A stretch of 64,000 nucleotides of DNA. It comes from Diploscapter coronatus (Eukaryota; Nematoda; Chromadorea; Rhabditida; Rhabditidae). The position numbers and the translations under genes are program-made. The stretch spans positions 76,585,249 to 76,649,248 of the forward strand of contig OZ038423.1 of the NCBI GenBank assembly GCA_964036155.1. Direction: 5' to 3'. Below are positions 46,359 through 55,736 of the stretch, piece by piece (positions within the stretch are counted from its first letter, which is position 1; each line of letters begins with the position of its first letter). The notes below the pieces were generated by a model, which did not search any database, was not told where the DNA came from, and saw only the letters and a program-made list of their open reading frames with translations.

Positions 46359-47749
46359 ATGGATACTTTACTACGCATTAGCTGCCTTTTGGGAGTTACC
46401 CGTCCTTCTACAAGTAATTGAGATTTAGGTATAAGGAATCCAATAAAATTAATTTTATAGACCAGCCAGACGATTCTGAAAATAAGCCCTTGGTTCTCTC
46501 GACTGAGCCTGCCCCCTTGCCGAGTAACAACTCGGGAACTTCGCCAGACAGCTCTATTGATGTTGATGATCCGGCGACTAGAAATAACGCAACTGAGGAT
46601 CCTCAAATTGAACAGCCAAATGTACCTAATCGCCCCGTATTAGACCGTGAGACGTTTGAGGTACGCTTCGAGAACTGTAACTGATGATAAATTATATCTA
46701 ACATTTACAGGCTGATAAAGGTTCGATCGAGAAATATTTAAACATGTCTCCACCGGACCGCAACGGCGCATCGATTAAAGATGAAATGATGCAAGTCATG
46801 AAGAATGTTGAATCTTATCCGAAGGAGGTTCTTCAACGGCAATTCAACGTTAGCTACTTGACCATCTATTAATAGGGTTAAAAATGTGAATTTTCAGATC
46901 GAAAAATTCAAGCAGATGTTCCAGAATGACGAGAACAATGAACAGAAGGCTGAAACTTCGACGGGCGATAATAATCTGTCGGATCAGTTGCTTTCGGAAT
47001 TAGGGTTGCTAGCGGAAAACATCGATATTTGGCTAAAGCAAAATATGGATTCCAAAAGAACGGTAAGCAAGTTTCAATTATTCGAAACTCGGGAAATTAA
47101 TTGTACATATGTCTAGCAGACGACGATTGACATGCCAGAAGGTATAATTGGAGAAAACACCGAGAACAAGGAACAGTCGACCGGGATTTCGACGGGCAAT
47201 TATCTGGTGGCAGATCAGCAGACTTCAAAATCGTCGTTGCTAACGAGAGTCACCAATATTTTGCTTAACAAAAATTTGATCGGTCAACTGGTTGTAAGTT
47301 AATTCAATTGTAAAGCAGATTTATTTTGATAATTTTAGGAAAATCGTATGAATCATCAGCAGCTGCAGAACGCTGAAGGAGAGGAAGTACCCGGAATTCC
47401 CGGCGACGAGGGAGTCAACGCACTCGTAATGAATCGCCTTCTGAATATTACGGCCGTGGACATTCTCGTTGAGGCACCGCCTGCTGAGGAACTGCCTGTG
47501 CGCCATGTGACCGTGAACATGCCCAGAATTACCGATGACGACCGTCGCAACGAGGCAGCTACCGCCATCCCAAGGAATCCCTCTTCGGGTGCTATAGTCG
47601 TGGACACTCCCGTTGAGGCATCGCTCGTGCGCCAATCTGACTGGTGCAGTCAGCCAGAGATGATCATTCGTCTCTTGGTCATCGTCGTAGTCGTTATTTT
47701 TGTGCCATCATCGATCCTTTGGCTCTTCGGAAATAATCCTTACCGCTGA
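46359..47749 (+). CDS. Predicted C-terminally membrane-anchored protein of unknown function
   Basis: Six exons (46359-46413, 46461-46660, 46711-46848, 46898-47062, 47117-47293, 47339-47749) join in phase to give about 381 residues. I do not recognise a family. The chain is mostly polar and acidic, with a possible helical stretch in exons 3-4 (MMQVMKNVESYPKEVLQ, LGLLAENIDIWLKQ). The last 40 residues hold a strong membrane segment, MIIRLLVIVVVVIFVPSSI, followed by WLFGNNPYR, so a tail-anchored or type-II-like topology is likely. Exon 6 contains a partial internal repeat, VDILVEA...VRH and VDTPVEA...VRQ. Exon 5 has a tandem acceptor (CTAGCAG), which would add or drop one Gln. It is unrelated to the flanking Ground-like genes. 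Confidence 0.7.
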
Positions 47750-47768
47750 ACTGATGCTGTGTCAAATC

Positions 47769-47888
47769 CAGGGATGTTTGCGGTACGGTGCGGTGCGTGA
47801 AATTTCTTTGACCTTGCGGTGCAGTGCGCCATTTTTAAAAGTGGTCTGCAGTACGACATGCCATTTTACTGCACCGCCAATATCCCTG
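47769..47888. repeat. MITE-like element after the membrane-protein gene
   Basis: Imperfect inverted ends, CAGGGATGTTTGCGGT at the left and ACCGCCAATATCCCTG at the right, enclose GC-rich GGTGCGGTGC words. The end sequence AGGGAT is shared with the element at 43501-43625. Confidence 0.5.
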
Positions 47889-49204
47889 TGCACGAACCAC
47901 GTCTTCCCTTCTCCTTTTTCTTCGTTATCTCTTCTGTCTCTATAGGGCGCGTGTTATTTTTCGAGGATTGAGCCCTATGAGAAGAGTTACAGAGGGTGCA
48001 ATGTCTACCTCGTCACACTCCATAATACAACACCTCGCTTTTATTAAGGAGTCTGTTCGGATCTTCGATTTAAAAAATCTGAATCCGGAATTGACTTTTG
48101 CCAAGACACGAATTCGGAGTCGAATAAAATTTTCCGGATCTGAGTCAGAATCGAAATTCCGAACATCTTTGATTTTGTTTTATTGTTTTAGTTGTTTTGA
48201 CTCCGCTTTTCTCTTGCCTCCTAGTTTTATTTATTTTTAAATTTGCATTTATATAGTTCTAAATCAAAGTACTTTAGTATTGAATGAGATTCGTTCAAAA
48301 CAGTTCAGTTCGAATTATTTTATCCGTTAATACTCGGTTACGGCTAATGTTTGTAAAATTGTGATTTAACGTGCCTATCTTGTCCATATCCCGCTATGCT
48401 CGTTATGAATTTATTTCTAGTCGGCTTTAATTACTAGATCTTTAAACTAATCGAAAATTGCATTTTTGATTTAAAAATACGTGGTTTTTATTTTAAAATA
48501 ATAATTTCGAGATAAAGAAATCAATAAATGAAAGGTGCATTAAATTTTCAATCAAATTTTATGTAAGGAGAGTTGAAGACTAAGATTGGCAAGAGCTATC
48601 TAAAATGAAAAAGAAACTTCGAACATCCCTCTGCCTTTTCGACGAATTCTTCAATTCCAAATTAAAATTTCCATGTTTTCTTTGCTATTGATTCGATCAT
48701 TCTGTTTGGCAGTATCTATGAAGAATTCCTAGTATCATTGATTGGAGAGAAAGTCGATATCCATTCCAGAATTAGAAATCGAATTCGGATGCGAAATGGT
48801 GAGTCGCGTAGAAAAGAAACGAGACGAATAGCGTAATTTTTGAATATCGACGTTCTCTCTCAGTCAATAATATATTTGGTAACTCATATTTTTATTCGCG
48901 GATTGAATTGCTAAATATAAAAATTACTTAAACGCAGGAATTATTGCTATTCATCATATCGACATGACAAGTCAAACGAGCAAGGCACAATTTATGGTTC
49001 GATTCATGGATAAGCAGATCAGTTATCTTATGAAAGCACAAACTTTATCATTATGAAGAAGTAGGAATCATGATAGAAAATGGACAAACTTCATGGATAT
49101 TTATCGTATGAAGAAATAAAATCTAGTGTTTGTGGCGACAAAATGAGCGAATTTTGAGCAGCTATAACGAGCAAAACATTGAAAACCCACAAGGTATAGA
49201 TAAT
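47889..49204. other. Intergenic, no supported gene
   Basis: An inverted-repeat-like patch at about 48054-48167 (TGTTCGGATCTTCGAT against ATCGAAATTCCGAACA) contains repeated GAATTCGGA words. The remainder is AT-rich without splice-consistent exons on either strand. Confidence 0.45.
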
Positions 49205-49582
49205 TTTTTCATCGTTATTGAAGCATCAGTAACAAATATGCGGTTTTAACACAGACTGACCGCAATCTAAGTGTGAATGATTAGAACTATATGCCAACCT
49301 ATTTTGGTTGTATCTTACAGCATTGGGTAAACATTACGCTAATTTTTATTAGCAAGTGGTTTCGGTCTGCGAGACAATAGACTTGTGATAACTGTTCTCG
49401 TCTCGTCAAGAAATTAAGAAGCAGACGCATATCAAATATAATATCGGTTCTATTCTGACGTAGGCCTCATTTCCTTTTTCTTAAATTCTTCACAACAAAT
49501 TGTTGCTACCAAAGGCACGAACTTTGCACCACAGAATACTCGCCAAGGGTTAATTCAGCTGGTTAGAGAGGAACGAATAGGA
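49205..49582 (+). promoter_or_regulatory. Conserved upstream block of Ground-like gene G3
   Basis: Nearly the same sequence as 51665-52189 upstream of G4. The short hairpin here is GCTAAT-TTTT-ATTAGC (49338-49353). It differs from the G4 form GCTGAC-TTTT-GTCAGC at two stem pairs, both compensated. Confidence 0.5.
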
Positions 49583-50465
49583 ATGCGTTTTATTACCTAT
49601 TTATTCACTATTTCAGCCGGATTAGCTTCGGCTCAATTCAGTACGTTTATTTTGTATTTCGTATCTTTTTCGAATTTCTTTATGTTGTAAGAATGTCGTA
49701 TATTATCTGAAGAAATGCTACCTTCATTCCTGCATTATCGTTTAGTTGGACAACCTCTGTTATGGCTACAATTGTCTAATTATTTGATAGTTTTCCATTT
49801 CAAATTTGAATGAATGATAAATTCTAGATTTCTTGAATTCTGGCAGTTGCCGCAACAGAAATCGGCAGTCGACTCTGCTTTCTGCCAAGGACTCTGTCTG
49901 CTGTGATGGCCTAATTAAGAATCTCGCGAAAACAGCTCTTTCCACTGCTGGATATATTCCTGGTCAATCGCAATTTTTCGGCATTGCGGGAAAGGCCGCT
50001 AAGGTGTAAATCGTAATTACAAAAAATCCCCTTTAAAATTGCAAGTTTAGGCAGTCCAAACTTTCATCCAAAATCACTTCGGTACAGCCTTCGAAATCGT
50101 CATTGCAAAAAATCAATTCGCCATGAAGACCAACTACAAAGGGTCGAAACTTTGCAAATTCGAAGCCAATGGCTGGTATCTCTCCATTTATGAAACGCCA
50201 GGAAAGGTAAGGAAGCATAATCTGAACTATTTTAACTAGGAACATTTGCAGTACGACATCAAAAACTCTACTCTCGAGTCGTACTTCGATGGCTTCTCCA
50301 GCAAGGACCCACTCGGCTTGAAGGGAGTCACTCAGGTTCTAAACTTTATTTTGGGAGTTAATTTTTCATTTGTTATTTCAGGCCTTCGGCCCCCGTGCAG
50401 CTTTTGGTCGCTTTTCCTCCTCTCGTTTAATCCATAGAGGCATTAATAGATTCCTGGGAAAATAA
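49583..50465 (+). CDS. Ground-like secreted protein G3
   Basis: Five exons: 49583-49640, 49828-50003, 50051-50206, 50252-50335 and 50382-50465. The signal peptide is MRFITYLFTISAGLASAQ. Domain marks are GSCRNRN, DSVCCDGLIK, FGTAFEIVIAKNQFA and KLCKFEANGWYLSIYETP. The fourth coding block ends at GVTQ, where a donor (GTTCTA) starts a 46-base intron absent from G1 and G2. The last exon gives a basic Ser/Arg tail (AFGPRAAFGRFSSSR...RFLGK) instead of the poly-Ser tail. If the intron is not removed, the chain would read on briefly and stop at 50435. AATAAA is at 50515. Confidence 0.68.
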
Positions 50466-50891
50466 TTATGTTTTTCGTTCATTTTTTAGTAGTTTTCTGT
50501 ACACAATAAACGTTGTTTATAATTTGAAACTCCGGTCTTTTTAGACGGAGTCTTTCTAAGACTCGAATAACCCATAGAGAGGGACTGCATTTGAACAAAA
50601 GTCCTGCCGAGATATGGCCGATATGGCCCATATGGGTGGATAGCCCCTTGGTCACTAATCACAAAAATGAGAAAATTAAGTCCCGCCCCCTTTTGTATGC
50701 GTGACCACGCCCACTTTAGGGGATGGAGCCTAGTCTCGCCATTTTGTGATTAGTGACCAAGGGGCTATCCATCCGTATGGGTTTGGTTCGGATTCAAGAG
50801 ACTTTTGCAATTGTCCGGACCCCCTTTGACAGTTGTTCCGTTTATTCGTGGAATGGCTCTTGATGATAGTCAGCAGTTTTACTTCGTCACC
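50466..50891. repeat. Palindromic repeat block between G3 and the LTR-like insertion
   Basis: CCCATATGGGTGGATAGCCCC... (50627-50669) returns in reverse complement at 50740-50781, a stem of about 42 bases with few mismatches. The segment 50700-50880 is the same repeat family as 1690-1860. GC-rich CGCCCACTTT and GGGGATGGAG words lie in the loop. It is a probable DNA-transposon derivative and non-coding. Confidence 0.6.
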
Positions 50892-51237
50892 TGTGCAGGC
50901 GAGAAATAGGGTGTATGGTTGGGGTGTTAAGAAGGCCTTATTTGTAGCTCTCTACTAGTAACTCGCACTGCACGGAATATTACGAATCCTTTATTGACTA
51001 GCCTTGCTTCAATACAGTAATACCAAATGCTAAAGTAGAGAACAGTAAGGTGTGGGTAAAACTGCGAATGAACAAAGTAACAACGAAGTGGGCGTATTTA
51101 TAGGCGCGAGTTGCGCCTAGGAAGTAACTCCGCCCTTTAAGGTTCGGGCAAACTAGAGAGAGTTCTAGAGATGGCTTTCCAGCCAGAAATGACAGTAACA
51201 AGTATGATTCATCAAGGTGAACAAGTCGTTGGCGACA
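50892..51237 (-). mobile_element. Candidate solo LTR
   Basis: 346 bp, beginning TGTGCAGG and ending GGCGACA. Read on the minus strand it has CCTATAAATAC (near 51095-51105) followed about 110 bases later by AATAAAGG (near 50989), the promoter and poly(A) arrangement of an LTR. The flanks TCACC and TCGCC are a near-match for a 5-bp target duplication. The right border coincides exactly with the start of homology to PET117 intron 2 (41202 onward). Confidence 0.5.
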
Positions 51238-51664
51238 TCGCCAATAGATTTTTGTTTCAAATTAAATTAAACATACCAAAACTTATGAATAATTTGAAAC
51301 TATGAAGGATGGAACATGAATTGTGCATGACTTCTTAACTAAAATTCACAACATTTTGATGATAAAAATTAGGCGAATATGGACGAATACAAGCAGCAAA
51401 AAGATGCCTACGAACAGTACAAAGCCAAACACACTGAACAATCGAAATAATTCATCTTCAAATTTTAGAGTAGAAACTCAGATCGATAGTCTTTCTTGTT
51501 TTGTTGTTTTTGTTTTCGATATTTTTCATATCGGATGAATAAATTATTATGTAAATAAAAAATTGCAGAATTTTATCAAAACTGGAAAAAATAAACAATA
51601 GAAATTTTGACAAAATTTTGTTCAACGAAACATCTATATCGATTTTTATTTTACTCAAAGATAG
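51238..51664 (+). pseudogene. Duplicated PET117-like last exon with flanks (orphan)
   Basis: This segment copies 41202-41640 with only a handful of differences. The 78-bp exon at 51375-51452 is identical to PET117-like exon 3 (41339-41416), including its acceptor and stop. Exons 1 and 2 are absent upstream, replaced by the LTR-like insertion and G3, so this copy cannot make the protein alone. It could still be used as an acceptor exon by read-through transcripts. Confidence 0.75.
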
Positions 51665-52189
51665 TACTTTTTTCATCGTTATTGAAGCATCAGTAACAAA
51701 TATGCGGTTTTAACACAGACTGACCGCAATCTAAGTGTGAATGATTAGAACTATATGCCAACCTATTTTGGCTGTATCTTACAGCATTGGGTAAAGATTA
51801 CGCTGACTTTTGTCAGCAAGTGGTTTCGGTCTGCGAAACAATAGACTTGTGATAACTGTTCTCGCCAAGAAGCAGACGCATGCAGACATGTCACTTTCAA
51901 GCCTGCCAGGCTTGATGATGAATTTTTCGATTCTCATTCAATGATAAGAAATAGCGGTTTAAAAAATGGTAGAGATAATTCATGATGTTATGCTTATACC
52001 AGGCCCTACCAGACCTGAAAGTGACATGTCTGGACACACATCAAATATAATATTGATTCTATTCTGACGGAGGCCTCATTTCCTTTTTTTCATTCTTTAC
52101 GACAAATTGCCGCTACAAAAGGCACGAACTTTTTGCTGCGGGACACTCGCCAAGGGTTAATTCAGCTGGTTAGAGAGGAACGAATAGGA
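51665..52189 (+). promoter_or_regulatory. Conserved upstream block of G4, interrupted by a MITE
   Basis: It matches the upstream block of G3 closely (hairpin GCTGAC-TTTT-GTCAGC at 51802-51817). It is interrupted at 51884-52031 by an element with inverted ends AGACATGTCACTTTCAAGCC and its near-complement ending GACATGTCT. G1 and G3 lack that insertion. Confidence 0.55.
51884..52031. repeat. MITE-like insertion upstream of G4
   Basis: About 148 bp with roughly 22-bp inverted ends (AGACATGTCACTTTC at the left, GAAAGTGACATGTCT at the right, then two or three mismatches). The paralogues run straight from GACGCAT into ATCAAATATAAT across the same site, which shows it is an insertion. Confidence 0.65.
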
Positions 52190-53086
52190 ATGCGTTTTAT
52201 TACCTATTTATTCGCTATTTCCGTCGGATTAGCTTCGGCTCAATTTAGTACGTTTATTTTGTATTTCATAACTTTTTTTTTCGAATTTTTTTATGTTGTA
52301 AGAATGTCGTATATTTTCTGAAGCAGTGCTACCTTCCTTTCTGCATTATCGTTTAGTTGGATAGCTTCTGTCATGACTACAATTGCCTAATTATTTGATA
52401 ATTTTTCATTTCAACTTGGAATGAATGATAAATTCCAGATTTCTTGAATTCTGGCAATTGCGGCAACAGCAATCGGGAGTCAACTCTGCTCTCTCCTAGG
52501 GGCGGTATCTGCTGCGATGATCTAATCAAGAATCTCACGAGAACAGCCCTTTCCACCACTGGATTCATACCCGGCCAATCGCAATTTGTCGACTCTGCGG
52601 GAAAAGCCGCCAAGGTAAATCATAATTACAAAAGAAAAACTCTTGTAAAATTGCGAGTTTAGGCAGTCCAAACTCTCATCCAAAATCACTTCGGTACAGC
52701 CTTCGAAGTCATCCTTGCAAAAAGCCAATTCGCTCTGAAGACCAACTACGTAAGGTCGGAAATCTGCAAATTTGAAATCAATGGATGGTATCTCGCTGCT
52801 TATGAAACACCAGCAGACGTAAGGAAACATACTCGGAATTGTTTTAACTCGGAGCATTTGCAGTACGACATCAACGACTCGGTTCTCGAGTCGTACTTCG
52901 ATGGTTTCTCCAGGGAAGATCCACTCGGCTTGAAGGAAGCCCCTAAGGTTCTAAATTTTATCTTGGGAGTTAATTTTTCATTGATTATTTTAGATCCCCG
53001 ACCCGCGTCCAGCTCTGGACTCCCTGCCCTCATCTTCTCCAGACCCCTTCTCCTTAGATCCTGCTTCAATCTATAGCGGCGTCTGA
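52190..53086 (+). CDS. Ground-like secreted protein G4
   Basis: Five exons: 52190-52247, 52439-52614, 52663-52818, 52864-52947 and 52994-53086. The signal peptide is MRFITYLFAISVGLASAQ. Domain marks are GNCGNSN, GGICCDDLIK, FGTAFEVILAKSQFA and EICKFEINGWYLAAYETP. As in G3 an extra intron (52948-52993) follows EAPK. The last exon gives an acidic Pro/Ser tail (IPDPRPALDSLPSSSPDPF...IYSGV). That exon is homologous in DNA to the poly-Ser tail DNA of G1 but is read in another frame and stops at TGA 53084. AATAAA is at 53137. Confidence 0.68.
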
Positions 53087-53246
53087 ATTCTTGGGAAAAT
53101 AATTGTGTTTCTTCGATTTTTATCAGTTTTCTGTACAATAAACGTTGTTTATGCTTTAAAAGACGCCGAACTATATCGTCTCAACGTGCATGCAGATTTT
53201 AACGATTCGTAAATCCTCCAGCAAACCGTAGCTATGTCGAGTTATT

Positions 53247-53382
53247 TAGAGAGCGCAAACTCCGCCCCCTGCAAAAGAGCGGCAGTATTCAAGAAGTAGT
53301 AGTACAGGGACCCCCAGAACGCATTTTCCCGAACAAAAATAAGAGCGAAATAGGGTTCTCGTGAGCCCGTTTGCACTCTCTA
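53247..53382. repeat. MITE-like element between G4 and G5
   Basis: The ends TAGAGAGCGCAAAC (53247-53260) and GTTTGCACTCTCTA (53369-53382) are inverted copies with one mismatch. The interior is GC-richer than the surroundings, and no frame is present. Confidence 0.6.
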
Positions 53383-53727
53383 ACTTTAAGGATGTTATTC
53401 GACTAATTATTGCCCGATTCGCTCTACACCTTTTATCGTGAATATGAATATTATTATTACGCAATTGAAAGTTACTAAACAATTTTTCTTCTGCTTCTTA
53501 GTTTAAGATAAAATCGTACGAACTACAGATAATGGCTTTGAAGTTTATTGTCAGTTCGAAACGATGAGAAATTTCAATTTTTCAAAAATCTGCTGACGAT
53601 TTTTTGAAACAGTGTAGAGGAAAGTTTATGAATATTTAACGTCAGAAAAAATGATAACTCGAGTTCGCCACTACAAAAGGAACGAATTTTGCGTAGGCTG
53701 TACAGACTCGAACTGCAGTACGGCGAC

Positions 53728-54787
53728 ATGAGGGCATATTTCTTTACCATTCTAGCTATTATGTCCATTGGATTAGCTACTGCTCAATATAGTATGCTTT
53801 TCATAATATTTTGTGGATTTATTATTTAAACTGAAAATATCATTAATTTTCCGCATTATTTATGTTTCTAGCCTTCTTTAAAATATACGTAAACTTTTTC
53901 TTTTTTTATATTTTAGTTTTTTTATGATATGCAAAATATTAAATAGGTGGACAATTTCAGATCTTCCGGATACAAGCGGTTGTGAAAACAATAATCAGAA
54001 ATACACTTTGTACTCTGTCAAGGATGCTGTTTGCTGTGATCCTCAGCTTAAGAATCTAGCAGGCATGGCTTTGTCCGTTGCAAAATCTATCCCCGATAAA
54101 TCCCCGCTTGCCAATCTCGTGGGAACAACCGTTAAGGTAAGTTAAAACAAGATTCCGAAAATTTGTGTAAAAATTGATTATGCTAGTTCGTCCGTGACTT
54201 TATCCAAAATCACATTGGTACAACCTTCGGAGTCGTCGTTGGAAAAAACAATTCTCCCACAAAGACCAACAGTAATGGATTGGAAATATGCAACTTCGAA
54301 GCCAATGAATGGTATCTCGCCATTTATGAAACGGCTTTGCAGGTAATATTACCAACTTTAATGCTTTGTGAAAGGGTTGCTGTTGTTGTTGTTTGGCCCC
54401 GAGTTCACGTGAGCTTTTCACACCGTGACCAACGTGAGATCACCAAAGTCTCACTCCACTCCTCAACGTTTTACTCTTGCTAGCTTTCTTTGATTTCATT
54501 GGTTCTCTTACACTGGTAACTCTTGTTACCCCACTCTTAATTCATGTGTACATGACGACCTTTGATCCGAACATTTATTAAGCGAGCTGACCAAGTAATG
54601 ACTGTGAGGTTATGAGATTGCAAATATGAGACCGACGAGGGGAGTGCGTGCTAATTTGGAATTGTGAGACTGCGATACAGACTAGCAGCAAAAAGATTTG
54701 ATATTTTTCATTGGAATATTTCAGGAGTCCGGTAAAACTAAAAATTCTGGAACCCACCTCAAGCTATCCGATTTACTGACTCGCTAG
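53728..54787 (+). CDS. Ground-like secreted protein G5, divergent
   Basis: Exons are 53728-53791, 53961-54136, 54187-54342 and 54725-54787, with the same phases as the other members. The signal peptide is MRAYFFTILAIMSIGLATAQ. Domain marks are SGCENNNQK, DAVCCDPQLK, IGTTFGVVVGKN and EICNFEANEWYLAIYETA. The last exon follows a longer intron and encodes a short tail (ESGKTKNSGTHLKLSDLLTR) in phase to TAG. This final exon is less certain than the first three, because its only evidence is acceptor and phase. The upstream region is unlike that of G1-G4. Confidence 0.65.
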
Positions 54788-55736
54788 TCGGTGGAGAACT
54801 GATATCTCTCAGACATATATTCAACAACTAACTCATTGATTTATTTAATTATTATTATGTTCACCATGAATGAAGTTAACGAATAAAAGATAGTTAATTG
54901 AATATATTCGAGTTGTTTCAATGAAGTGAAATTTAAAAAAAAAAAAAATTTCTCGCAAATCAGATTAAGTGAAAAATCGAGGAACTCAAATTCGGCAGAA
55001 CAGTAGACAATTTTTAGAGTCATATGAAGGACTTCATGAATATTTATTTGAAAAAAAAATGCTTGCCTATAAGGGAGCACTGATATTTTTATCTCCACTC
55101 GAAACGTTGTAGCCTTTCAGCAATTAAAATAATTCTGCTCATGTTTTGTTAAAATTGATATTCGGTTCATTTTACATCATGCGATGTGTTATAGAATAAA
55201 TATATTTACAAGTAGTGAAGGTAAAAAAATTCATCCATCTTTCAACTTGAATTGATAAAGATTGTTTTCTGGTGAACTGGTTGCCCTAACCATATGATAT
55301 GGTTTGCGTTGCACTGTTATCATTACTTCACATTCGAATGGTCATTAACTTCGAGTTCACTCACTTGCACGCAATCAGCTTGCTACTTCTTATTTTTTCT
55401 CGTCAAACGAATTGTGACCACGGACCGCATTATCGACGCGTTTTTCAAATGCAACATGGCTGTTTTTGCCCGCATATCGATCCGATTTTCATAATGGAAT
55501 GTTACAATCTTCGATGCTAATGAACGACACAAAAGGCGATGGACGGTCGACGAAACTGCGAAACAGAGGCTGAAAGTGACGAAGGTAAGTGGCGTGAGGG
55601 CAGGGAGCGAGAAAAGGTGGCAAAAGCCCGCAATCATACAATCAAATCATCGCCAACAGACCGGCAGAGTGCCTGGCGGCTCCCAGTCTGTTCAGAAAGT
55701 CGAGCGGAGTCTCGCCAACCACCATCGATTTCCGAA
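54788..55736. other. Intergenic region between G5 and G6
   Basis: AT-rich to about 55280, then a GC-richer stretch before G6 with open frames on both strands (for example 55539-55736, in frame with G6 upstream of its likely start). I read it as promoter and 5' UTR. No RNA gene is seen. Confidence 0.45.
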
